Shown here: piece by piece, positions 18,522 through 26,663 of the stretch
Position numbering within the stretch: position 1 is the first letter of the stretch
Layout of the letters: each line of letters opens with the position of its first letter
From: Planctomycetes bacterium UBA7888
GTDB taxonomy: Bacteria; Planctomycetota; UBA1135
Assembly (NCBI GenBank): GCA_002500505.1
Contig: DLRM01000025.1
Coordinates: forward strand, 1-64,000
Direction of reading: 5' to 3'
Length of the DNA: 64,000 nucleotides
The notes under the pieces: generated by a model
The model's database searches: none
What the model was told of the DNA's origin: nothing
What the model saw: only the letters and a program-made list of their open reading frames with translations
Program-made: the position numbers and the translations under genes

Positions 18522-19966
18522 GGAGTGGAAGAGAAGAGCTTTGGCCAGCCAGGACCAGGGAAAGCGGGGGGCTCTAACTGAGCCTTTTCTTCAGATGCCT
18601 TTTGCCAACGCAAAAGGCCGAGCAAGAAGGAGAAATGGCGAGTGCCATCAGGTTCAATCCAACGGCCACCAAGCACAGGCAAGGACCAGCGGTGATGCTG
18701 TTCGGACTGAGCTTCATGGTATAGGTTTCCCCAAGCGCGTTTGTGGGACCAGTCTTCTCGTTGCCGCTTACGGTCCGTCCAAAGCTCAAACCACGGGCCC
18801 AGATTGCGGGCCAGCTGGTCAGGCTCCACGATGGGGGCCATGCCAGGTGAAGGAATCCTTAGTTCCTCGCTTCCGTCTGCGCGGACGGATTTGCGGGCAA
18901 GGGGCCAAAAATGCCATTCTTCGTTCAATGTTTTGTCTTTAGAGCGAAGCTTCTTTTGGAACCAAAACGGAATGAAGCGGAATGATTCGGAGACGACTTC
19001 GCCTAGCTCGGAATGATGGTGCCAGAAAAGGGGCCACATCCACGAAGTCCATTGGCCAATTTGGCTAGTGGTACGCATCCAGAACGGCCAAACTTTTTTG
19101 AACTCCTTTTCTTTTTCTGGCGAATTCTCAAATTTCAAAAAAGGCATCAAGCTCCAAGATTCGTAACCGGTGGAGGGCCGTGATGCCCATGCAAAAAACG
19201 GCCAAAGGAAAGTGTGTGCTTCAAAGTCGTCTTGGCGAATCACTCCGTAAAGTGGCCATAACATCCAACCCCGAAGTGGGTGAGGTTTTTGTAGCTGCTC
19301 CTCTGTGCGAGTGAAAAAAGGCCAAAGGAAGTAATGTCGTTTGTAGTGATTGCCAAATTGGGATTGGCCGTAAACCGGCCATGCGTGCCAACCCGAAGTT
19401 TCGCCGCCTTCGCGCCAGCCAAAGAATGGCCACATGAGGAACGTATGTGTTCGATCTTCTTGGGTGGTTCGAACAAAGAGAGGAAAAAGGAGCCATTCCA
19501 CTTTATCTAGAACCATAAAGTTCCGAACTTTTCCCCAAAACGGAAAGATGCCTAATGACTCATCACTGCCATCCGAACTGGTTCCCCGAACGATAGGAAA
19601 AAGGAACCAGTCGGTTTCTTCAACGCCATTTCTGCGAAGCTCACGCTGATACCAAAAGAAAGGGAGAATGCGTGTGGCAGTACGCGGTCGCGAGGGGTCT
19701 TTTTCGTAACGGCCTAATGGATAGAAGAAATCTGCGAGGATTTTTCCGTTGGCGTCGACTTGTCGCCAAAGCAACGGGCTGAGAGTCCAGGATGTTGCTT
19801 GTGGAGTTTGTTCGCGACTCAGGATGCCCCCTGCGGCCTCGGCTCGATCCCAGCCGGGCACCGAGTGATGGGAGAAAAGGGGGGCTAGGTGAATCTCCGA
19901 GCTGGGAGAAGCACAAGCCGCAAGAAGAAGCCCCATTCCCATTACGATTGGCGTGGCGCGAAACAT
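18518..19966 (-). CDS. unrecognised lipoprotein built of about 16 hydrophobic-WP repeats
   Basis: 482 aa. The N-terminus FRATPIVMGMGLLLAAC is a lipoprotein signal (Cys18). The mature part is almost entirely repeats around a core of two hydrophobic/aromatic residues, Pro, then two more: LSPLLW, FFYPLG, ILPFFW, FLFPIV, GIFPFW, LLFPLF, LMWPFF, HAWPVY, FLWPFF, MLWPLY, FLWPFF, SLMPFL, KVWPFW, WMWPLF, RFIPFW, HFWPLA. Spacing is about 17-35 residues with polar, charged linkers. This suggests repeated short beta-hairpins. I do not recognise a named family. Starts 58 codons upstream exist but precede the lipobox; ATG at 19966 or 19969 is chosen. It is the first gene of the operon and overlaps mlaE by 4 bases, so a role beside the Mla-like transporter is inferred. 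Confidence 0.75.
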   Translation of the reverse strand: MFRATPIVMGMGLLLAACASPSSEIHLAPLFSHHSVPGWDRAEAAGGILSREQTPQATSWTLSPLLWRQVDANGKILADFFYPLGRYEKDPSRPRTATRILPFFWYQRELRRNGVEETDWFLFPIVRGTSSDGSDESLGIFPFWGKVRNFMVLDKVEWLLFPLFVRTTQEDRTHTFLMWPFFGWREGGETSGWHAWPVYGQSQFGNHYKRHYFLWPFFTRTEEQLQKPHPLRGWMLWPLYGVIRQDDFEAHTFLWPFFAWASRPSTGYESWSLMPFLKFENSPEKEKEFKKVWPFWMRTTSQIGQWTSWMWPLFWHHHSELGEVVSESFRFIPFWFQKKLRSKDKTLNEEWHFWPLARKSVRADGSEELRIPSPGMAPIVEPDQLARNLGPWFELWTDRKRQREDWSHKRAWGNLYHEAQSEQHHRWSLPVLGGRWIEPDGTRHFSFLLGLLRWQKASEEKAQLEPPAFPGPGWPKLFSSTP

Positions 19967-20045
19967 CATGAAAGCGAGGATTGTAGGAGTGCCGCACGGG
20001 GACAATGACTCCACTCTGCCCAGGCAAAGGGGTAGACTTTCCCTA

Positions 20046-21023
20046 ATGACCTCCCTTTCATTCCGTCTTTCTTGGGTTCTGTTGCTCATGCCCGCATGCG
20101 GTTTGTTTAAGAATGAACCCACTTTGCCAGACGCAGAGGACATCCAAGAAGCACGAGAAGATGCGGCTCAAGATTGGTTTGTCCTAGAAAAAGCTGCGAG
20201 CCTTTGGACGATTCAAGGCGAGGATGTATTGCCACAATTGAAGGATTGGTGTCAGCAACCTCACGCTTCCCTTCGATTGAGGGCTTTCGTGTTGGATTTG
20301 GAATTCCGGAGTTTAGAATCAGGCCCTGACAAGAGCGCCTTTTCTAGAAGGCTCAGCAAGCGGTGGGAGGAAACTCAACAACCAGAAGATGCTTATTTGG
20401 CTGCGCGTTTTTCTCCCCACCCAGATGCTCTTGAATTGGTGAACGCCGCCTTGGAGTTGAGTCCGGATTTGGTCCCCGCCCAAGTTCTTCAATTGGGCTT
20501 GCAGGCCCAAGCGGGCGACCCTCTACATCTCAACCGACTGATTGCTTTATTAGAAGAGAATCCTGGAAACGCCGAAGCTTGGCGTTTATTAAGTCGCTTA
20601 GCTCTGTTTTTTAACCGCCCTGATTTGGCTTTTGCTGCCGCGGAACAAGAACCTTGGATTCAATCGGAATGGAACCCAGCCGGGTATCAAGCGGCTTTGG
20701 CTTTGGATGCTGGCCAAGCTGATTTAGCTTTGTCCTATTTAGAAAAGGCAGAGGATGGAATTCAAATTACCTTGCTTCGCGCTCAAGCATTTTTAGACCA
20801 AGGCGATGCTTTGGAAGCGGGAAGGCTGTTAGACGAACTGGTTCGGGAATACCCTGACAGCCTTACAGTCCACTTCAATTATGGCGTGTTGGCCCAAGGG
20901 CCCTTGAAGCAACCCGAACTTGCTCGCCGAGAATTTGAAGCTGTTCTACGACTTGCGGGTGAGGGGCAGACTCTTCCTATTCAAAGGCGACTTCAGGTTG
21001 AACTTTGGTTAGAGCGGCTTTAA
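20046..21023 (+). CDS. lipoprotein with TPR-like helical repeats
   Basis: 325 aa. Signal FRLSWVLLLMPAC with lipobox-like MPAC (Cys18). The rest is alpha-helical with alternating small and large residues in about 34-residue units (PEDAYLAARF, PDALELVNAALELSP, PGNAEAWRLLSRLALFFNRPDLAFAAAEQ, ADLALSYLEKAEDG, LLRAQAFLDQGDALEAGRLLDELVREYPDSLTVHFNYGVLA). This is the tetratricopeptide pattern, so a protein-interaction role at the envelope is likely. The function is not recognised. The ATG at 20046 precedes the signal; an earlier ATG at 19953 overlaps the divergent lipoprotein gene. The 76-base gap between the two must hold both promoters. Confidence 0.7.
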   Translation: MTSLSFRLSWVLLLMPACGLFKNEPTLPDAEDIQEAREDAAQDWFVLEKAASLWTIQGEDVLPQLKDWCQQPHASLRLRAFVLDLEFRSLESGPDKSAFSRRLSKRWEETQQPEDAYLAARFSPHPDALELVNAALELSPDLVPAQVLQLGLQAQAGDPLHLNRLIALLEENPGNAEAWRLLSRLALFFNRPDLAFAAAEQEPWIQSEWNPAGYQAALALDAGQADLALSYLEKAEDGIQITLLRAQAFLDQGDALEAGRLLDELVREYPDSLTVHFNYGVLAQGPLKQPELARREFEAVLRLAGEGQTLPIQRRLQVELWLERL

Positions 21024-21119
21024 GCCCAATGGGGGTTCTTGTAGGTGTGGAATAGGGCAGGATTGATGAGGGAAGGGCCTCTCCTTTTGGCAGCTAGGAA
21101 AAAGCTTGTATTCGGGGAC

Positions 21120-21147
21120 TTGACGAATCGGTGCAAGTCCTAATACT
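21120..21147 (+). promoter_or_regulatory. possible promoter of the HU-family gene
   Basis: TTGACG at 21120-21125 and TAATACT at 21141-21147, with a 15-16 base spacer, slightly short. The -35 hexamer lies within a 7-bp inverted repeat (ggacttg 21116-21122 and caagtcc 21134-21140). Downstream a GGGGA/TCCCC hairpin falls in the presumed leader. No Shine-Dalgarno sequence is seen before the ATG at 21208. Confidence 0.45.
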
Positions 21148-21207
21148 GAAAGGACTAGGGGAGACGCCGGTCCCCCCTTGCCCCCAAGAAATTAAAACTT
21201 ACCGGCC

Positions 21208-21594
21208 ATGAGCGAATCAAATTCTCTTACCGTCACCAAGCGCGACCTTGTTCAGCGCATCTCCGACTCCACCGGACAGACCAAAGTTCTTGTCCGGGAT
21301 ATCGTTCAAAAGTTCTTGGACGAAGTGTCCAATGAACTCATTCGGGGAAACCGTCTTGAGTTCCGGAAGTTTGGTGTCTTTGAGGTTCGAGCTCGCCCGG
21401 GGCGCATCGCTCAGAATCCGAAGACTTTAGAAAAGGTCCAAGTCCCGCCGAAGCGCGTCGTGAAGTTTAAGGTTGGAAATGTGCTTAAAAAGAGAGTGGA
21501 ATCTGGTGTCCTTGAGGCTCCGAAGGAAACCCCGCTAACCAGCGCGCCGCCTCCAGCTCATCCGGGCAACTCCGACGGCATCCCAGGTTTTTAA
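21208..21594 (+). CDS. HU/IHF-family DNA-binding protein
   Basis: 128 aa histone-like dimeric DNA-bending protein. The family core is clear: TKRDLVQRISDSTG, LDEVSNELIRGNRLEFRKFGVFEVRARPGRIAQNPKT (the arm with the conserved R-x-x-R-x-x-x-N-P) and VPPKRVVKFKVGNVLKKRV. About 30 extra C-terminal residues rich in Pro and Ala extend beyond the usual 90-100 residue core. Whether it is closer to HU or IHF cannot be told. It is monocistronic, and its last 4 bases overlap the stop of the convergent cystathionine lyase gene. Confidence 0.9.
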   Translation: MSESNSLTVTKRDLVQRISDSTGQTKVLVRDIVQKFLDEVSNELIRGNRLEFRKFGVFEVRARPGRIAQNPKTLEKVQVPPKRVVKFKVGNVLKKRVESGVLEAPKETPLTSAPPPAHPGNSDGIPGF

Positions 21595-22787
21595 GAAACG
21601 CTTTCTGCGAGCGCTTGATCTAGGTCAGCAAGAAGATCATTGGAATCTTCGATGCCTACCGACAACCTCACCAGGCCATCTTCGATACCGATTTCTTTTC
21701 GCTTTTCAGGAGAGAGTGAAGCGTGAGTCATTGGAGCGGGAAGCTCAATCAGAGATTCCACTCCGCCTAAAGATTCAGCGAGCGAAAAGAGTTTGCAGGC
21801 TTCCACAAAGCGAGTGGACTGAGGTACTCCACCAGGCAAGACGAAAGAGACCATTCCGCCAAAGGCCTTCATTTGCCGCTTTGCAGAATCGTGATTGAGA
21901 TGATTGGGAAGTCCGGGGTAGAGAACTTTTCCGACCCCTTCGTGCTGGTCAAGCCACTCCGCAATCTGAAGAGCAGTAGTGCAGTGACGTTCCATTCGAA
22001 GGTGCAAGGTTCGCAGACCGCGAAGAGTGAGAAAGGCGTCGAATGGGGAGTTGGAGGTGCCGGCAGAGTTCTGATGAAACCAAATATCATCAGCTAGCTT
22101 CTCATCTTTGACGATGAGAGCACCGCCCACAACATCTGAATGGCCGCAAATGTATTTTGTCGTGGAATGAAGCACGTAATCTGCGCCAAGGTCCAGGGGG
22201 CGCTGTAGGGCAGGTGTAGCGAAGGTGTTGTCCACAGCAGTTCTTGCCCCAACCTTTTTTGCGCCGGCGATTGCTGCTTCCAAATCGGTCACGCACAAAG
22301 TGGGATTCGACGGCGTTTCTAAGTAGAGGAGGGTGGTGTCTTCGGGGAGGTTGTCGAGGACATCGGCTTGGGTGGTGTCCACGTACAAATAACGAAGGCC
22401 GAAACGAGCTTGGATTTCATCGAAAAGCCGATGGGAGCCACCGTAAAGGTCACGCCCGGCAACGATGAGGTCGCCTGGCTTTAAAGTGAGCATAAGGGTG
22501 TGTACCGCAGCCATTCCAGACGCACACGTAAAGGCGGCCTTACCGTTTTCGAGGGCTGCCAAAGCATCTTGGAGAGCGAATCGAGTTGGGTTTTGAGTAC
22601 GGGTGTACTCGTAACCCATTCGAGGTTTGGCCGGTCCATCTTGGATATAAGTGCTCGTCATGTAGATGGGTGGCATGACCGCACCGGTGGGCTCGGCATG
22701 GGCATCCCAACCAGCATGAACCACTTGAGTGTCGAAGGAGAAGTTGGCGTATCGTTCGCCCTGTTTTCGGTCGGTAGGTTCGGACAT
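21591..22787 (-). CDS. cystathionine gamma-lyase / trans-sulfuration PLP enzyme
   Basis: 398 aa fold-type I PLP enzyme of the Cys/Met metabolism family. YEYTRTQNPTRFALQDALAALENG, FTCASGMAAVHTLM, YLETPSNPT, AVDNTFATPALQRPLDLGADYVLHSTTKYICGHSDVVGG with the PLP Lys at 211, and SLGGVESLIELPA are all present. The gene follows cystathionine beta-synthase after 2 bases, which favours gamma-lyase (cystathionine to cysteine) in the reverse trans-sulfuration pathway. Gamma-synthase or methionine gamma-lyase cannot be excluded from motifs alone. Confidence 0.9.
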   Translation of the reverse strand: MSEPTDRKQGERYANFSFDTQVVHAGWDAHAEPTGAVMPPIYMTSTYIQDGPAKPRMGYEYTRTQNPTRFALQDALAALENGKAAFTCASGMAAVHTLMLTLKPGDLIVAGRDLYGGSHRLFDEIQARFGLRYLYVDTTQADVLDNLPEDTTLLYLETPSNPTLCVTDLEAAIAGAKKVGARTAVDNTFATPALQRPLDLGADYVLHSTTKYICGHSDVVGGALIVKDEKLADDIWFHQNSAGTSNSPFDAFLTLRGLRTLHLRMERHCTTALQIAEWLDQHEGVGKVLYPGLPNHLNHDSAKRQMKAFGGMVSFVLPGGVPQSTRFVEACKLFSLAESLGGVESLIELPAPMTHASLSPEKRKEIGIEDGLVRLSVGIEDSNDLLADLDQALAESVS

Positions 22788-22789
22788 GA

Positions 22790-24184
22790 TTAGGCTTCGT
22801 GTTTAAGGCGGGGAAGGGCGCGAATCAAATCCCGCCGCGAAAAGGGGACCAACCCCTTCCCGTCGCGAACGAGGACGCACTCGGATTCTTGTAGCTGAGA
22901 GAGGGCTTCTGACCAAGGGCTTGTGGCCTCAAGAACGGTCGGGGCGGGTTGTATGAAATCAGCGACACGGAGCTGGTCAAGGTCTTCTCCTTGGACCATG
23001 CAGGCGATGGCGGCATCTTCATCCAGAACCCCAGCGAGCTCGCCGTTTTGTAGAACAGGAAGGGGACGAACTCCGCGTTCTCCTGTTTGGTGAACTGCCC
23101 AAGCTAAAGTGTCTTCGGGTGAAACGGCGGCGCGTTCTCTATTGCGGAGGAGGTCTTGCAATGTGGCGCCGTTTTGGGAGACCGGCGGGAGGAAACGCCG
23201 ATCACGCATCCAATCCTTGGAGTAAACCTTGCTGAGGTAGGCGCGGCCTCCATCGGGAAGAATGGTGACGACTCGGGCGGAGGCCGGGAGTTTGCGAGCG
23301 ACCTTCAAAGCTGCAGCGAGGTTCATCCCTGAAGAGCCACCAGCAAAAATGCCAGTTTCACTAGCGAGTTTGCGTGCGGTGTGGAAGGACAAAGCATCTT
23401 CAATGACAAAGTAATCATCAATGATGTCTGGATCCCATGCGCCCGGCACTTCTTCTTCGCCGGCACCTTCCACGGCATAGGGACCCGATTCGCACATCTC
23501 TCGGTGTTTCCACCAGTGCGCTAGAATCGAGCCCGGAGGATCTACGCCGACAATTTGAACAGAGGGGTCCACCTCTTTCATGTATTGGGCAACCCCTGTC
23601 AAAGTTCCGCCCGTGCCCGCTCCGGCGACAAAGGCGTCCAGGCGACCCTCGCATTGTTTCCAAATTTCTGGACCAGTGGTTCGATAGTGGGCATCGGTGT
23701 TGTCGGTGTTGTGATATTGGTCTGGCCACCAGCCTCCGCATTCTTTTGCAATTTGACCCGCTACTTTTGTGTAGTGGCGAGGATCATCAATGTCTACATT
23801 TGCAGGCGTGATGACGACATCGGCTCCAAGGGCTTCGATAGCGGAGATTTTCTCTTGGCTCATCTTGTCGGGAATAACCACGGTGATGTCAAAGCCCAGA
23901 GCAGAAGCAGCCATTGCCAAACCTGCGCCGGTGTTTCCAGAACTACACTCGACGATGCGCCCTCCGGGGATAAGGTCCCCACGCTCCACGGCGGTACGAA
24001 TCATATGAATTGCGATTCGGTCTTTGAGGCTGCCACCTGGATTACCAAATTCAAGCTTCAGAAGGACTTCGCATTGGACCTCCGGGTCGAAGTCCGCGGG
24101 AAGCCGGACGAGAGGGGTGTTCCCAACGGCATCCAGAATATTGTCATGGATTAAGGTATCTTTGTTTGCAGATGCGGCCGTCAT
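22790..24184 (-). CDS. cystathionine beta-synthase with tandem CBS domains
   Basis: 464 aa. The PLP domain (1-330) has FGNPGGSLKDRIA with the PLP Lys at 54, ECSSGNTGAGLAMAA, AGTGGTLTG and the C-terminal GGSSGMNLAAALKVA. A pair of CBS regulatory domains (about 345-460) follows, as in the eukaryotic enzyme that binds S-adenosylmethionine there; no N-terminal haem domain is seen. It condenses serine and homocysteine to cystathionine. The gene is upstream of and coupled to the gamma-lyase gene, forming a two-gene reverse trans-sulfuration operon, divergent from mutS2. Confidence 0.93.
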   Translation of the reverse strand: MTAASANKDTLIHDNILDAVGNTPLVRLPADFDPEVQCEVLLKLEFGNPGGSLKDRIAIHMIRTAVERGDLIPGGRIVECSSGNTGAGLAMAASALGFDITVVIPDKMSQEKISAIEALGADVVITPANVDIDDPRHYTKVAGQIAKECGGWWPDQYHNTDNTDAHYRTTGPEIWKQCEGRLDAFVAGAGTGGTLTGVAQYMKEVDPSVQIVGVDPPGSILAHWWKHREMCESGPYAVEGAGEEEVPGAWDPDIIDDYFVIEDALSFHTARKLASETGIFAGGSSGMNLAAALKVARKLPASARVVTILPDGGRAYLSKVYSKDWMRDRRFLPPVSQNGATLQDLLRNRERAAVSPEDTLAWAVHQTGERGVRPLPVLQNGELAGVLDEDAAIACMVQGEDLDQLRVADFIQPAPTVLEATSPWSEALSQLQESECVLVRDGKGLVPFSRRDLIRALPRLKHEA

Positions 24185-24219
24185 GATGCGCCATTCTAGG
24201 CTCCTGCAACGCCGAATTC

Positions 24220-26283
24220 ATGCCCAACCCCTCCCTGGACCCCTTTCCCACTGAAGCACTCGAAGTTCTCGGTTTTCCTGAGACTCTGAGTTGGATTGCA
24301 GAGTTTGCCGCAACTCCCGCAGGGCGACGAGCTTTGGCCGCTGTGCACCCTGAAATGGAGCCCTCCAAGCGTGAAGGGGTTCGGAAACGAGGGCTTGAAG
24401 CCAGCCGAGCCTTGCGGGGAGATGCGTCTCCGTCTTTTGGCCGTGGGGGAGACATCCCAGCTTTACTGGAACATGCCACCCATCGTTCTTTGGATGGCGA
24501 TGAGTTGGCGAGCCTGCTCGACGCCCTTCGGCGCGTTGAGAATTTGAACGCCTGGGCCGCTTCCCACCCAGAGTTTCCCGCCTTGAATGCCCTCTTGGCC
24601 GGAGCACCTTCTTTGAGTGATTTGCTTTCATTGTTAGAAGTCACCATTGATGAACGGGGTGAAGTAAGAGACTCCGCAGATACTGCCATTCCTCCTTTGC
24701 GCAAAGACCTCATTAAGGCGGAAGGGCACCGGAAGAAAGCCTTGCAAGAGGCCCTTGAGCAATGGGGTCGCCAAGGTTTTTTGCAGGAAACTCGGCCGGT
24801 TTTCCGTGGTGATCGCCCTGCCCTCGCTGTGAAAAGCACCCATCAGGGGCGAGCTCGAGGCATTCTTCATGACCGTTCCAAATCGGGTGACACCGTTTAT
24901 TTGGAACCCGACTCGGTCGTGGAATGGTCCAATCAAATGGCCTCCATCGAGAGTCGGCTTCGGCAAGTCATCCAAAGAGTTCTTTCGGAATGTACGCGGA
25001 GCTTTGTCCGTCGCCGGAGGGATTTGGAAGATTCGGATTATCGTTTAGGGCAAACCGATCTTGCGTTTGCCACAGCGAAATGGGCTGTGGAAGTGAATGG
25101 TCAATGGCCAGAGATGCCAAGCCAATCTTTGCGACTATTGGAAGCTCGGCATCCCTTGCTTGGGCGGCAACTAGGTTTCCAAGAAGTGACGCCGCTCAAT
25201 ATTGAATTGGGCACGGACTTCGACCTGTTGGTGATTACGGGACCTAACACCGGTGGGAAAACTGTGGCTCTAAAAACCGTTGGCTTGCTTTGTGCTTTAG
25301 CCTGTGCGGGTTTACCGATTTCTACCGCTGAAGGAAGTGCAGTACCTTTTTTGCCCGGAATTGATGCGGACATTGGGGACCACCAATCTCTTGAATCCAG
25401 TCTCTCTACCTTCTCCGGACACCTCCGGAAAATCCTTCGCATATTGGAGGGAGTGCAAAAGGGGAGCTTGGTTCTATTAGACGAGTTGGGGACCGGGACG
25501 GATCCGGAAGAGGGAAGTGCTTTAGGGCAAGCCATACTGGAAACCCTTCTTGAAAGTCATGCACTTGTGATGGCGAACACTCACTTGGGCTCTTTGAAAT
25601 TATTTTCGGTCCAATCCAACCGAGCCGAAAATGCATCTATGGAGTTCGACCCAGAAAATTTAGCTCCTAGTTTTAGATTGCTTGTGGGGGTGCCAGGTGC
25701 AAGTCATGCCTTAGATGTGGCGCAAACCATGGGAATGCCTTCGCCTATTTTGGAGAGAGCTCAATCGTTAGGTCGGCGAGGCGGTGGTATGGAGGATTTG
25801 ATTGCAGATGCCGCTGGAGTTCGCCGACATGCTGAAGAAATCCGAGAGCGGGCCCGCGATACAGAGGCTGAAGTCAGGGAGACTCTTCGTTCTGCTGAGG
25901 AGCAAGAGAATGCCGCCAGATTTCGCGCCAAGTTAAGAGAGAACGAAGCTGAAATGGCCTTTCGCGAGTTGCGTTCTCGACTCGAAGCTCTTTTGCAAAG
26001 CCGAGGCGGTGCCTTGACTGGGCAAATGACAAAGGAGGCTCGGACCCAGTTTGATGACTTCCAATTGGAGCTTCGAAAAGTTCTGGACGAGTCTGATTTG
26101 GCTCTACGGTGGGACGCCTTTGTGCGCGGACTCAAGAAAGGTATGACCGTTTGGGTTCCCGAGTATCGTTCCCGAATGCAGGTTTTGAAGTTGGATTCCA
26201 AGAGGGGCCGCATCAAACTGCGTCATGGGCAGTTGGAAATTGAACTCCCCATTCACGAAATCAGCTGGTTGGACTCTTCATGA
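24220..26283 (+). CDS. mutS2: MutS2-family ATPase lacking the Smr nuclease domain
   Basis: 687 aa. N-terminal MutS core and clamp regions, then the ABC-type ATPase: Walker A GPNTGGKT at about 341, GDHQSLESSLSTFSGHL, and Walker B LVLLDELGTGTDPEEGSALG at about 415. A coiled-coil follows (IRERARDTEAEVRETLRSAEEQENAARFRAKL region). The protein ends after the small beta domain (MTVWVPEYRSRMQVLKLDS... ISWLDSS). Usual MutS2 proteins have about 780 residues and finish with an Smr endonuclease domain, missing here. The family acts in ribosome rescue on collided ribosomes or in recombination control. The stop overlaps the receiver-domain gene (ATGA). Confidence 0.88.
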   Translation: MPNPSLDPFPTEALEVLGFPETLSWIAEFAATPAGRRALAAVHPEMEPSKREGVRKRGLEASRALRGDASPSFGRGGDIPALLEHATHRSLDGDELASLLDALRRVENLNAWAASHPEFPALNALLAGAPSLSDLLSLLEVTIDERGEVRDSADTAIPPLRKDLIKAEGHRKKALQEALEQWGRQGFLQETRPVFRGDRPALAVKSTHQGRARGILHDRSKSGDTVYLEPDSVVEWSNQMASIESRLRQVIQRVLSECTRSFVRRRRDLEDSDYRLGQTDLAFATAKWAVEVNGQWPEMPSQSLRLLEARHPLLGRQLGFQEVTPLNIELGTDFDLLVITGPNTGGKTVALKTVGLLCALACAGLPISTAEGSAVPFLPGIDADIGDHQSLESSLSTFSGHLRKILRILEGVQKGSLVLLDELGTGTDPEEGSALGQAILETLLESHALVMANTHLGSLKLFSVQSNRAENASMEFDPENLAPSFRLLVGVPGASHALDVAQTMGMPSPILERAQSLGRRGGGMEDLIADAAGVRRHAEEIRERARDTEAEVRETLRSAEEQENAARFRAKLRENEAEMAFRELRSRLEALLQSRGGALTGQMTKEARTQFDDFQLELRKVLDESDLALRWDAFVRGLKKGMTVWVPEYRSRMQVLKLDSKRGRIKLRHGQLEIELPIHEISWLDSS

Positions 26284-26663
26284 CACCTCGGGTTCTTGTT
26301 CTCGATAACGATTCTTCCCTTCGCGATTTGCTAACGCTTGCCTTAGGGCGGGTAGATTGTGAGGCCGTGCCTTGTGCTCATGCTGCGGCCGCCGAAGAAA
26401 TGCTCCCCTCTGTCGACTTCCTTTTGTTAGACCTCAATTTAAGCGAAGGGAATTCTGGGGAGCAACTTGCGCTTCGATGGCAAGAAATGAGTATTTTGCC
26501 GCCCTTCCTCCTCGTGACCGGAGCGCCAGACGATGCTCGCATCCAATGTTTGGAATCCATCCCGAGTTTCCGTGGCGTGGTCTCGAAGCCTTTCTCTATC
26601 CTAGAGCTTGTGGAACAGGTTCGAACCCTTGCCTTAGGTGATGAAATCGAAACGGAATCATGA
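26280..26663 (+). CDS. stand-alone response regulator receiver domain
   Basis: 127 aa receiver domain without an output domain. The acidic pair is Asp9/Asp11 in VLDNDSSLRDLL, the phosphoacceptor Asp51 lies in FLLLDLNLSEGNSGEQL, Thr80 in LLVTGAP and Lys103 in VSKPFSILELVEQV, so all switch residues are present. No histidine kinase gene is in the window, so its partner is unknown. It is coupled by 4-base overlaps to both mutS2 and aroC, an unusual place for a signalling protein. Confidence 0.85.
   Translation: MTPRVLVLDNDSSLRDLLTLALGRVDCEAVPCAHAAAAEEMLPSVDFLLLDLNLSEGNSGEQLALRWQEMSILPPFLLVTGAPDDARIQCLESIPSFRGVVSKPFSILELVEQVRTLALGDEIETES

Noticed and set aside
21110..21180. Full cobalamin riboswitch
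   Set aside because: Only the GGTGCAAGTCC segment fits; the CCCGC-ACTG core and the terminal B12-box pattern are missing, and an HU gene is not a usual target.
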